Source: Zizania palustris
Taxonomy: Eukaryota; Streptophyta; Magnoliopsida; Poales; Poaceae
Direction: 5' to 3'
Length of the DNA stretch: 64,000 nucleotides
Assembly (NCBI GenBank): GCA_019279435.1
Contig: JAAALK010000079.1
Span: 104,389,198 to 104,453,197, forward strand
Every line of letters starts with the position of its first letter. Positions within the stretch are counted from its first letter, which is position 1. Below, in pieces: positions 1 through 10,965 of the stretch. The notes under the pieces were generated by a model. It was not told where the DNA came from. It was given only the letters and a program-made list of their open reading frames with translations, and made no database searches. The translations under genes were made by a program, and so were the position numbers.

Positions 1-1
1 T

Positions 2-91
2 GCAGATATTTTTACCAAACCTCTCGATGCTTCACGCTTTGCATTTTTGAGAGGAGAGCTTGGTATTTGTCATCCCTATGGCATCATGTGA
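2..91 (+). pseudogene. C-terminal end of a Ty1/copia pol polyprotein (element G)
   Basis: The first 30 codons read as the last part of a copia RNase H domain and end at a TGA at 89-91. The motif ADIFTKPL followed by FxFLRxELGI is the usual terminus of plant copia RNase H. The rest of pol lies left of the window, so its condition is unknown. The sequence that follows is shared, in the opposite orientation, with the 3' region of Sirevirus F (37007-38200), which places G in the same group. Confidence 0.85.
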
Positions 92-1190
92 GGGAGAGTT
101 GTGTAGCATTGCATAAGCTCCTGTAATATGATTAATTGTTTTTAAAAGAACATGCTTTATTTTGCCTTTGTAATATTGTCTTTTAATACTGTTGATTACA
201 CTTGGCTTGAATGCATCTTATATCTATCTTGAGCATGGCTTTTATTTGTGAAAACTTGAAAATGATCACTGCTTAGTCTAGAAACTAGCATGAATAGGTT
301 GATCGCATTTGCTATCTTTTACATACCTCGTAGCTAGGTCATTTTCACTTGGATGCTAATACGCAACTTGATCATATCAAAAATATTGTGCTGAAAATTA
401 AAAAAATAAATGAAAAATGAAAATGAAATGAAAATATTTGATATCCATGCAATCTTGTGCTAAAATTGAAAAGATCCAGGTGGGTTTGCATTGTCACACT
501 ACTTTGTTCTAGACTGCTTACCATAGCAATTTGGTATGAACTGGGACATTGAAGTGTATACCAAGACCAATTCTTTAAGCTTCTAATGGTTTCAACCTAG
601 GCTTATCTTGGTCAGTTAGCATAAGGTTGACATGCAAATAACCCCTGGCACAAAAATGAAAAATAAAAAAATCATCAAAAAATTTGAATTCATTGCAGAT
701 CAAGTGGGATATGCCTATCTTGTTAGTATTTGATTAGCTTTTGCACCTCTTGCCTTGCCATGTCTAGTATGCTAGTCTGAGTAGTGATGCTTTTATTTGC
801 TAAAAATTGAAAATGCGTGCTCATGCTGTTATTTGGATTGTATACATATGAGTTGGTCAAACAGTACTTTTGGACAATATTCGAGGTAAATGCTTGTTTT
901 ATACTGTAATTGGACTTAACCATATTCCAGAATCTTGCATTTAAACTTCATCCTCACATCTCATATTGCTATCTCGATGTCTGCATTGCCAAAGGGGGCA
1001 ATTCAAATTCATAGACCTTGATCCTATTTTTGCTTGCTTCTGAGTTTGCTTGCCGTCTTACAGACAACTTTAATCATGTGACATGTTTCTCTTTGCTCTT
1101 TTTCCGAGCTTTCATGGTCACTTGTGTGCTGAACATGCAATTTACTTATTTTTATCATGGAGTTATCAATGCACTCATCAATGGGGAGAT
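92..1190 (+). other. Post-pol region of Sirevirus-like element G
   Basis: This stretch lies between the pol stop codon and the inferred 3' LTR. It is A/T-rich and I see no convincing gene in it. It is clearly similar, reverse-complemented, to 37007-38200 in element F, including a CCAAAGGGGG purine tract near 990 and the terminal tract ATGGGGAGAT at 1181-1190. Repeated purine tracts between pol and the 3' LTR are a known feature of Sireviruses. Some Sireviruses carry an env-like frame here; I see none. Confidence 0.6.
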
Positions 1191-2885
1191 TGAGAACCCA
1201 GGTGAGGCTTTCACTATGGTTCTATCTTTATGATGAGTGATTGACAAGATTGTCTAGCAAATTTGGTTGTTTGTGTGAGTCATGGTATGGGTTGCATGGA
1301 GTTCGTGTTTTTCTTGTCTTGTGTGTGTAGGGTTGAGATGCTTGTCAACTGTCGATGGTGGGTGATCAGGGTTAGACAGGGAGTCTAGTGACAAATGGTC
1401 AATGATGCCAATTCAAGTTGAAGGTGATCTCAGGCGTACGCATGAAGATAAAGCAAGACATGGACGAACTAATGATCGAGACAAAAGGTTGATCAAGTCA
1501 GCGAAAGGGAAGCCAGTGCAATTAATAAGGCGACTCGAAGGAGAGCGGAGAGACTTGCTGGAAGTCGAGTTCACGAACTGACGACACATGTCGAAGATAT
1601 AGGAGGGTTTGTTGGTTTTTGCTGAAAATCGTCACATCAGAAAATGTTTTTAAATTACAATAAATATGAGTTTATTTTTCTGTTTAGTAGTCTAGATTAA
1701 GTGTAATCTTTTAGTATTTTTCGGAATTTTCAAATTCTGAAAAAATATTAAAATAATACGGTCAATGATGTAATAAATCAAGAGTATACATTTGTGTATT
1801 TTTCAGAATTGTTAATTCTAAAAATACACAATGGCAATTAGGTAAATACTTAGACTTTTAACCCTAATGGCATTTTCGGGAATACCTTGATGGGCTTGCC
1901 TATATAAATGATCACATGCCCAAGGGTTAGGATTCTTTTTTGCTGAACTTTTGGGGGTTACCAACCAGAAATATTTCTCTTCTCTGTGTTGTGTTTGCTT
2001 CTTGTTCTTGCTCAAAGTTTCTTTGAAAATTTCTTGTGATCCGAAACAGTGCTCGGTTTTTGTTGCTAGCTTGTACCGATCCTGTTCAGTCCCAGACACA
2101 GCACAACTTCTGAAGCTATTTTGCCGGCCACAACCATGAAACTAAACAGAGCCATGCGCATGTTCTGTGTCCCAAATCCGTAACAGTACTGGTGATTAAA
2201 GCCTTTCTTCACCACCAGCCTTCATCATAGGAGCGAACCATGTTCTTTCTCTGGTTGATTTTGTTTTGGTACATTGTTGTTTAGTTCACTTTGAATTCTG
2301 TTCAGTTTGATTTCAGTTATTGGTCATTAATTTGTCTATGAATTTTGTTCCCTGATATCTTGATTTGTTCCCTATTCTTCATCTTTGATGAACATTAGCA
2401 TCTTAGCTATTCAGCCATGATTTGATCTGATTGATCCTTATTCTGTTTTTGTTATTACTGCTATTCATCAAACTATTCTGAAAACTTTTCTTTCAGGTAT
2501 TTTTGCAGTACTCCAATGAAGTTTCAGTTCACCATTTATGTTCCTAGTTATTAATACTTTTTCAGCTCAGGTATCTCTACAACAATTAGCATATCTGTTG
2601 ATCTTTACTTGCTAGCACCAGCAAAAATCTTGTGTAGTGTTGTCCCTGATTTAGTACAACACCTTCATGCACTTTTGTTTTCAAGTTGTGCTACATCAAG
2701 CTATTGTTTCATTATTCTGCTCAGATTGTTTTATTTGGTTTCCTTGTTCATCTGAGATTACCCAAGTTGTTCTGTTGTGTGCCTGTGTCTGTAGTTTGAT
2801 TGATGGTTGTAGTATTTATTGATTCACTGATTGGTTTCTCACATGTTCACTGATTTCTCCGAATGAATGAATGTGCATCAATTCA
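1191..2885 (+). repeat. Truncated 3' LTR of element G
   Basis: The LTR is inferred to begin with TGAGAACCC directly after the purine tract, matching the TGTGAAACC start of the F LTR. A block near 1490-1650 is shared with both F LTRs (36480-36700 and 56690-56900). A TATATAAA box lies at 1901-1908. The expected LTR end (a GATCCCACA-like terminus) is absent; near 2885 the sequence changes to the gag of element H. That right boundary is approximate, so G is truncated or interrupted there. Confidence 0.55.
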
Positions 2886-2908
2886 TGGCACATAAGCAAG
2901 CATATATT

Positions 2909-4681
2909 TCATTGGAGAATCAGCCGTACAAGTTTTTGGTTAACATTTGATACTAATTGGAGATACTTGGTCACATCAAATGCATACTTTACTTCACTGG
3001 GCCGACTCTTGGTGTGAGACGGCCGCAACTCAAAGCATGTAACAGGCTTGCTCTTGCTAGACCAAGTCCACTCTGCAGTATACATGTCGACCGAATCATC
3101 CTCGCTCTCTGATGATTCCTCATCGGAGTGCTCCATGGCGTGCACCTCAGCCTTAGGTTTGTTAAATGTCTTGGTGAATTTCTTACTTTTGGCTCAGCTT
3201 TCCTGAACCAGAGCATTTTGCAGGACTTGAATAACTTTGAAGAAATCCTGGCCATCTAGCTTCTCCTAAAGTTGAGACTGTAAACCGTTAAAAGCTATTT
3301 TGGCCAAGTCCCTCTCGAAAATGTTCAGGCTAAAACATCCGTTTTTAGTGTCCCTAAAGCGTCTAAAGTACTCGGAGACGCTCTCGCTAGCCTTCTGCCT
3401 AACCGATGTCAAGTGTGAGAGCCTAAGTTCAGTTTCCCCAATATAAAAGTAGTTGTGGAACTTTTGCTCTAACTAGGCCCAAGTCTGCACGGAGTTCTAT
3501 GGTAACACCGAAAACCATGTGAAAAGAGTGGCAGAAAGAGATAAGGAAAATAACCTAAGCTTCATCGCATCTGACCCGCTAGCTTCGCCACACTACGCTA
3601 GGAATTGGCCTATGTGCCTTTAGGGTTGTTTTACTAACTTCACCATCAAATTTAGTGAATTCGGGAACCCTAAATCCACGTGGGTATTGGATACTGTCGA
3701 AGTGATGAGGGTATGGCTTGTGATAAACTCTAGCCTGATCCCGAGGTGTGAAACCTGCTCATTCCCTAAACAGTGCGTGGATTTGCTCTTCGATGTCATC
3801 TACGCCTCTTGCCTGCACGTGTCTCTCATGTGGGGGCATGACACATCATGGTATCTCAGTGTGTCGGCTGTGCGGCTCCTTCTCTCATGCCGGCTTGTGA
3901 TGTGGGATGTGCTCGGGTCTATATGGTGCGCTGGAGCAGGAGGTGCAAGCAGCGCGGGAAAGGTTAGCGTAGGTGCGGGTGGAGGTGGCACATAATAGGT
4001 GGTAGGGGTGGTCTGACCGAGGGTGTAATGGCTTGTCAGACCGTCCTGATGGCCGATCAGACCGACTGTTGTCGGCTATTGAGGCTGGCATATGCCAGTT
4101 TGATCGGCCCAAGGGCTGGTCTAACCGATAGGGCCATATGCAGTCTCGGCCATGGATGATGAGGTGGGATACGCAATGGCTTTCCCAGTACTCCTATCGG
4201 TTCTACTGTGTATGTGATGAACATGGGGTACACTAGCAATCGGAGTTGGAGAAGAAGACTCGGAAAAGTCGAATCTCCTAAAATTTGCCTCCATTTTAGA
4301 GTCGACCATGACCTCTAGATGATTTGCAAAAGTGGCGCTAACCGCTTGTTCTACTATGGTGTCTATCTTTTGCTCGATGTCCTAGCAGGACAATCGAGGG
4401 GATGACGGTGTTACCTTGCTCCCGAAGATGTCGGGGATGTCGATATCATGCTTGACGAGGCCCCCGCCGGTCTTGGTGAAGCGCCCAAGACGGAGAGCGT
4501 GCAGCTCATTCGTCTTGGCCTCGATCTTTGCTATATCTTCTTCGGAGAGGTCGTCAAGGGTGGGGAGAATGATGTTGCTATCGTCAATCTCCGCGCTCCC
4601 CACCGAGTCCATCGGCATCGAGGGTCCCATTGATGTAGACGTAGTAGATGTACCCGTCACCGATGTAGTAGTACTTGGCAT
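2909..4681 (-). pseudogene. gag remnant of a Ty3/gypsy element (element H)
   Basis: Read on the minus strand, an N-terminal gag piece starts with ATG at 4681 just after the primer-binding site and is open to 4382. A C-terminal piece at 2909-3145 has an acidic, serine-rich stretch, then AEWTWSSKSKP and YAFDVTKY, a pattern I associate with gags of grass gypsy elements. Stops and frameshifts break the frame between them. The sequence is cut at about 2885-2900 against the LTR of G, so pol and the second LTR are absent. Confidence 0.6.
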
Positions 4682-4684
4682 GTC

Positions 4685-4702
4685 TCCCCTGCAGAGTCGC
4701 CA
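4685..4702 (-). other. Primer-binding site of element H
   Basis: The minus-strand sequence TGGCGACTCTGCAGGGGA lies seven bases inside the LTR and just before the gag ATG. This is the position and class of a plant gypsy primer-binding site. Confidence 0.6.
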
Positions 4703-4709
4703 AAAAGTG

Positions 4710-5546
4710 TGTTGACGCTAAAATCTGTCGATCATAGTACCAACGCACTATCGCTGATTCGATGATCCAAAAGTGCATGTATAACTAGAGATAACCCTAA
4801 GCGTGACACGACGCTGACATCATGTTATGACGACCCTTGATAGTGACAAGGGAGGGTGGAGTCGCCAGGAAATTAAATCACACCTATGAGTGCAATCCAA
4901 TTTACTGAAGTGTAGAAAAAGCGGTCAAGCGGCCAAACCAATCCCGGGTTGACCGAAGCTGTAGGTTCAGTTAGAACGGCATAGAGGGACCGGTCAGACC
5001 GAGGTTGACTCGACTATAATAACGTCAAGGAGAAAAGGTGGCCGGCCGTGTCTGATTGCACACAGCGGGTCGGACCGACCTGTCAATGCTGGTCAGACCG
5101 ACGGTGAGAGATCCAAATGCCTGAGGTTGTCGGCGGCCGTCCTACAGTTGGCATCTTGCAGCGGGAGTTCTTAGCATCCAATAGACCGAATTACCAACAA
5201 AAACTGATAAAACTGATAGAAATTCATTACATAGATTAAACTGGTCATTAATGAGCGAATCAATAAGGCTTACCATGATTACGACGTGGCGGATAGAGAG
5301 TTTGCAACACAAACTCACAAAGATAGATGTCACTTGGCTAATCCTAGGGCAAGGAAAGTAGATTGAAAGGTAAAAGTACGATTCAAGGTAAATAATACAT
5401 TGGATCTATTAGAGTTTTGGGGGTGAGAGAGCCCCTTGAATCATCATTGCCCCTATATTTATAGGGGTTGGACATGATGTGACTGGGCTTTAATCTACCT
5501 AAAACCACATCAAGTCGTTAGGAATTGATTAGAGATAAAAATATTC
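4710..5546 (-). repeat. 5' LTR of element H, part 1 (split by element B)
   Basis: In plus orientation the LTR starts TGTTGA; its other end, at 27028 beyond the B insertion, reads TCAACA, a perfect short terminal inverted repeat. It carries several copies of a GGTCAGACCG-like motif between about 4980 and 5100. Removing B (5547-26860 plus one TSD copy) gives an LTR of about 1000 bp together with 26866-27028. The minus-strand orientation follows from the adjacent primer-binding site and gag. Confidence 0.7.
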
Positions 5547-6324
5547 TATTGGGGGAATAGTATTCTCTTGAACAGAGGACAAATGACATCATCCCCCGAA
5601 GGCCTTGAGCTTGGAGTCTACTGGCTAACGAAGCCCAAGGATGGACTCCAGAGCCCTCCATCCCAAATTACTCCAAAGTGCTGCAGGAATTATGAGGCTG
5701 AAGGCCAAGTCTCTAGGTTTGCTTCGGAGCCAGGCGCTCCGGGGTGCCTCTAGAACCAAGTGCACCAAGACCCCTCCAGGGCCCCTCCGAGGGAAAGGTC
5801 TCTAGGATCCCTCCGGACCCTCTTCGGAGTCCTCTTCGGAGCTCTCTTTGGAGTCCCCTTCGGAGCCCCTTCCAATAGGTGCTCTAGTCCCGACGATAAA
5901 AAATTATCCCAGTACTGCTACAGTACAAAAGCTATACCAGGAGCCCATGTTGTTAGTATGTCGTATACCTACTCCTGAAGTGATGTATATCTACCACGTT
6001 TGTAATGTCAAATGTACAGTAGCCTAGCCTTTTTCCTCTCTTACCCCTATAAGGCCCATGGCATGAAGGGGGTAATGAGGTCTTTTCCTTTGGCCTCCGA
6101 GCCTATAAAAGCAAGGCCCTGCCCTTGTAATAGACAGACAGAACATAGATGCAAAATTATGCCCAATCCACTCTAAACTGGACGTAGGGTTATTATCCCT
6201 CTTGGGAGGCCCGAACAAGTATAAAACCCTTTCTCTTCCTCTCTGAGAACCCTTCGAGGTTCATATCATACACTATACACCACCACATTAAAACCTGTTT
6301 GTAACTAACGCAATTGTTACAATA
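5547..6324 (+). repeat. 5' LTR of element B
   Basis: It is homologous to the split 3' LTR; for example the block around 5650-5720 matches 26185-26250. It contains a core-promoter region with GAGGTCTTTTCCTTT and a TATA box (CCTATAAAA) near 6102-6110, similar to the LTRs of A and D. It ends one base before the primer-binding site. The two LTRs are visibly diverged, so B is older than the elements inside it. Confidence 0.8.
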
Positions 6325-6326
6325 GT

Positions 6327-6342
6327 TGGCGCCGTCCGTGGG
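6327..6342 (+). other. Primer-binding site of element B
   Basis: TGGCGCCGTCCGTGGG follows the LTR end by two bases. The TGGCGCCG class is complementary to the 3' end of plant tRNA-Asp. Element A has the same site at 40134-40150. Confidence 0.75.
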
Positions 6343-8434
6343 TACCCTAGTACTAAAAGCTAGTGTCTCTACCACCACTCGTGCCTCGGAGAACACCCTT
6401 CAGCAAGGTGCTCCGGGCGCTCGTCGAAGGCCTTAGGAGCCCAAGGGGCTATGAGGCAAGCTCCCTTCAACCACACGAAGCCGCTCGGTCTCCAGACCTA
6501 GATAAGTTTCCAAAGGTATGTACACAATCCGAAGCCTTGCTTCGTTTTACTAAAAACCGGAGCCTAGCTTCATTCTACTAAAAACTGAAGCCTTTCTTTG
6601 CCTTATTTAAAACTGAAGCCTTGCTTCGCCTTATTTAAAACTAAAGCCTTTCTTCGCCTTATTTAAAGCCGAAGCCTTTCTTTGACCTATTCAAAACCAA
6701 AGCACTTCTTCGCTCTATTAAAACCGAAGCACTGCTTCGAAGGATACACAGTGCCTCCAGTCCCGTAGCAGTGGGATAAAGGACTCTGGGCAACCGGCCT
6801 GATGCGTCCAGGGATTCTGGGTCCCGTACCCGAAGCATCGCAGGGTTGAAGGGGACCTAGAGTCGAAGGTGGCTCACACTATCATAGGTTCGGTGAATCC
6901 ACACCATTGTCATTCTATTCTCATTCCATAATCAAGCTCAGAAGCCTTGCTTCATCATCTAAACACGCTCTGAAGCCTTGCTTTGCGTGTCAAATTTATG
7001 ATCTATTGAGAATTAAGTATTTCAAATCCTTGCTTTTCTTAATTCAAATAAGACTTCGAAGCCATGCTTTGCTTCAATTCCGAACGTTTGAAGCCCAAGC
7101 GAGGCCTCCAAACAATGTGATTTATATATCTAAAGCCGCCCAAGGCTTACCCCTACGCATTTTATAAATTGCCTGAACCGGCAATGCATGAATCCCTAAC
7201 CGCCATGCGCAAGGGGGGCCGAGGTATATGTATGCGAAGTGTGCAAATGAAATGTGCGTATGAACATACGAACTAAGCATGCGAGGCACACAATACATGC
7301 GAAGTATGCGAACGAAGTACAAAACAATTTTCATTCATCGAATATCAAGTATAAATATGAAGTACGTTTACAAGTGCACCTCAAAAGCAAAAATACTACG
7401 AGTAATATGTGTCTAAGCCTAAGAAAAAGCGTACCCGAGGCCCCGACAGACTCGACCCTTACTTGCTCTTTTTCCAGGCAGGGCCACCTCGGCTGGATGA
7501 AGCCCCATCGGAGACAGTCCTCCCACGGCTGGACAGTCGACACTTTGAGGCCGGTAAAATTCATCTTTCCTCATGCAGGTCAGCCCATGTCCGAAGTGCA
7601 GTCGGCACCGCATCGAAGGAGCAAAAGTCTAAAGCTTCGTGACCTTTCAAAATTGTGCCCGAAGAATACACCCCTTCGCCACTCAAGTATACCTTAAAGA
7701 AGCTTAAGTCTGGCGAGGACGAAGGACTCTGAAGGGGCTTCATCTTCACAGTGGCTAGCAGCTCCTAGGTTACCTTGGGAATAACTTCGCCCCTAGGACC
7801 CCTCAGACATTTGAACCGAGGGGGACTTCGGACCTAGCTACCTCGAGCGCTACCCAAAGCTGACGAAGCTCTTCAAAATCCTCAAGCACTTAGAAGTCAA
7901 CATCTGAAGGCTGAGCCTGGGAAGGTACAAAATACCCCCGCATTTCTATTAATAATTTGACAAAGTCATTTTATAGGCCTACGACTAAGAATTACAAAGG
8001 AGCCTAAGGATATCTACACCTTCGGTGGTGGATGTTTTGGTGCCGAAGGCTGAGCTAGCGTGGTCTGCGCCCCGGCACAGCTTAAGCGGGAGGCTCATTG
8101 AAGCTCGAGGACTGCTTCGCACCCTTGAGCCTTCCATGCTTCTTGAAGCATGCCCCACCTCCGCGGACTGCTGAAGAAGAAAAAATCAAGCAAGGGCCTT
8201 CGAAGGCCACTGGGTGACCGAGGTCGCTGCATCGAGGTGGTTGCACCCCGCTTCATGAAGCATCTGCAGCTCTCCTTGGCCAGCCACCCGTCCGCCCATC
8301 AGCACGAAGCCCAACATCATCACCTTCACCATCGCCGTAGCCATCTGGAGAAACTCGAGCCGATCCTCGATAGGATCTTGAGGATTGAAGTACGGAGCCT
8401 GGAACTCAGTCCCCAAGCGCTCTAGGATTGAGGT
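6343..8434 (+). other. Internal region of element B: leader, tandem repeats, 3' end of the antisense gene remnant
   Basis: No gag or pol homology is visible after the primer-binding site. Between about 6500 and 6740 a degenerate tandem repeat of roughly 30-35 bp recurs, with the core GAAGCC(T)TTCTTCGCC and TTATTTAAAAC. Between about 7100 and 8185 I see only short frames. On the minus strand 8186-8425 reads as the continuation of the B antisense gene seen at 15581-15870, so D was inserted inside that gene. The remaining layout, a repeat block followed by an antisense gene, matches the 3' half of A, D and E. Confidence 0.55.
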
Positions 8435-9916
8435 CAGATAGTAGCAGGGCACGTAGACAAAAGTTTTCAAGTCCGACATCCACAACTTGCAAAGTACTTG
8501 GAAGAAATTCGCAAGATCGAAGCACATTTCAAGGGTATTTCCATTCGGAGTATACCAAGAGCTGAAAACGTGCAAGCGGACATTTTAGCGAAGGCTGCTG
8601 CCGGAGCTGTGGATGTGCCTGACGAAGCTTTCTATGAGGAGCTCAATGTACCTTCGGTGCCACAAGTTGCTTCTGCAGAGATTCTCTGCATTCCTAGTGC
8701 AGATTGGAAAGATTCGATTATAGAACTCTTGCAAGGAGGAACAAATTTGCCCGAAGAGCCCCAATTGTCAAGATTAAAGCTCAGAGCAAGAAACTATCAG
8801 TTAATCAACGGTATATTATACAAGGCCGGAGTATGTTCCCCTCTACTCCGATGTATATCTCAAGCCGAAGGCCAAGAAATTCTTCGAGAAATTCACGAAG
8901 GCCTTTGTGGAAGTCATTTAGCCCCTAGAGCTCTGGCAGGAAAAACACTTCGCCAGGGGCTTTATTGGCCCACAATAACAGCTGATGCGGAGAGCTTGGT
9001 CCGCACTTGTCAAGGATGCCAGTGGATGGGTCGACGGAGTCATCGCCCACCAACAGCTCTTCAAGTCATTGCTCCGGTATGGCCTATGGCCAGATGGGGT
9101 ATGGATCTAATTGGTCCCTTTCCGTTAGCAAAGGGAAATCTGAAGTTCGCAGTGGTAGCTATCGAATATTTTTCTAAGTGGGTGGAAGCAGAGCCCTTAA
9201 CAGCTATCACTTCGAATAATGTACAGAAATTCTTCTGGAAGAACATTATTTGCCGGTTCGGAGTGCCTAGATATCTCACGGTTGATAATGGAACACAGTT
9301 CGACGCAGAACCCTTCAAGAAGTTTTGCGAAGACCTAGGCATTCAACTATGTTTTGCTGCAGTGAGACATCCTCAGTCGAATGGAGCCGTTGAGCGAGCC
9401 AATGGAAATATCTTATCAGGGCTAAATCGAAGAATAGTAGGGTTGTCAAAGGGACTGTGGACCGAAGAACTTCCAAAGATTCTATGGTCCATTCGGACTA
9501 CGCAAACAAGGTCCACAGGTTTTACTCCGTTCAGACTACTATTCGGAGATGAAGCAATGACTCCAACGGAGCTCAAAGGGGGCTCATTTCGCAGCACCGA
9601 ACCAGACGTCGAAGAAGAAAGACAAGCTTCGTTAGATTTGTCAGAAGAAACAAGACTTCGAGCTGTAGCTAATTTATCAAAGTATCATCAGCAGACGAAG
9701 ACTTGGTATGACCCGAAGGTTAAGCTCAGCGAGTTAAGGCCGGGTCATCTTGTTCTACGAAGCATTATAGCACCAGGGAAGTTAGGCAATAAATGGGAAG
9801 GTCCATATCTAATCGTCCGCTCGGGACGCCCTGGTTCGTTTAAATTAGCTAATTTAGAAGGTGAAGAATTAGCACATACTTGGCATGCGGAGCACCTAAA
9901 GCGATACTTCGCATAA
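8435..9916 (+). pseudogene. RNase H end and integrase of element D (5'-truncated pol)
   Basis: The frame is open from about 8435 to the TAA at 9914-9916. It begins inside a plant Tat-type second RNase H (archaeal-like type), with homology to A starting at A's SQVVAGH. Integrase follows with an HHCC zinc-binding region (RTCQGCQWMG), catalytic Asp in GMDLIGPF, Asp in VDNGTQF and Glu in SNGAVERANG, and a C-terminal GPY/F-like region ending AEHLKRYFA. Where element A has a stop codon (44402-44404), D has a Tyr codon. The integrase is complete, but with no start region it is a fragment. Confidence 0.85.
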
Positions 9917-10124
9917 GGGCTCCTTGTAATTCGCTTGTAATCACCTCTAAATTAATAAAGCATACACCCTGATGGTTGCCTTCCCCTTGACACTCCTAGT
10001 TTCCCTAGCGGACGCGCTGGGACAGAAGTCGATCGAGAGGGAAGTGTCATTAAGCTGGGTTGTATTTCCGGACTTCGTACCCATAAAGTCGAAGCCTCCG
10101 GTGTGGTGGCTGAAATACATCCGG

Positions 10125-10605
10125 AGCCCAAGCTGATACCTTGTAGGCATCCGTAAAAGAGCCAATACCACATTCTACGGAGTCCAAGCTTCGGCTGGTA
10201 GACTTCCGTAAAAAGAGCCGAAGGTGGCCAAAATCTGCGGAGTCCAAGCTGCAGCTTGCAGACATCCGTAAAAAGAGCCGAAGGTGGCCAAATTCTGCGA
10301 AGTCCAAGCTCCGGCTGGTAGACTTCTGCAAAAAAGAGCCCAAGTTGGCCAAATTCTGCGAAGTCCAAGCTCCGGCTGGTAGACTTCTGCAAAAAAGAGC
10401 CCAAGTTGGGCAAATTCTGCGAAGTCCAAGCTCCGGCTGGTAGACTTCTGCAAAAAAGAGCCCAAGTTGGCCAAATTCTGCGAAGTCCAAGCTCCGGCTG
10501 GTAGACTTCTGCAAAAATAGCCGAAGGTGGCTACAATTTCTGCGAAATCCAAGCTCCGGCTGATAGATTTCTGCAAAAAACAGCCGAAGGTGGCTAAAGC
10601 AAAAC
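10125..10605 (+). repeat. Tandem repeat of about 60 bp between pol and the antisense gene of D
   Basis: About eight units of 60-62 bp follow one another, each with a CCAAGCTCCGGCTGGTAGA core and then GCAAAAAAGAGCC and GTTGGCCAAATTCTGCG. It occupies the same place as the 118-bp repeats of A and E, between the convergent ends of pol and the antisense gene. Long minus-strand frames across it (10050-10610) are only a by-product of the repeat. Confidence 0.9.
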
Positions 10606-10965
10606 AGCATTTAAGCCATGAGCTTCGAATGTTTGTTCATATAAGTCCAAAGTGACAAATTTCTTAAGACACTAAAGTGTCCTCGAAGTTATCTTAATTG
10701 ATTTCTTTCGTAAAGCAAACAAAGGTACCAAGTTACCATTCTTCTGACTACAAAGGTCAAAGACATTTCATAAGATTTCAAAAGATCTTTAAAAATGACA
10801 GAGGGGCTCCGAACCCCCAAAAAATTGTACTCCGAAGTTTTTTCTTTGCGCATAACCATCTTTGAATGCAGTTCGAAGTTGCTTATACCCAAAGAGGGGC
10901 TAGTAAATATGGAGACAATTTTAAATCGGCATTCATTATTGAAACAAATGTGTTTACAGATTACA

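Noticed and set aside
3687..3995. Plus-strand 102-aa frame
   Set aside because: It overlaps the minus-strand gag remnant of H and has no recognisable features.
10050..10610. Long minus-strand frames (up to 186 aa) with a repeated protein motif
   Set aside because: They follow from the 60-61 bp tandem repeat, which leaves several frames open. There is no start context or known domain, and three overlapping frames are equally open.
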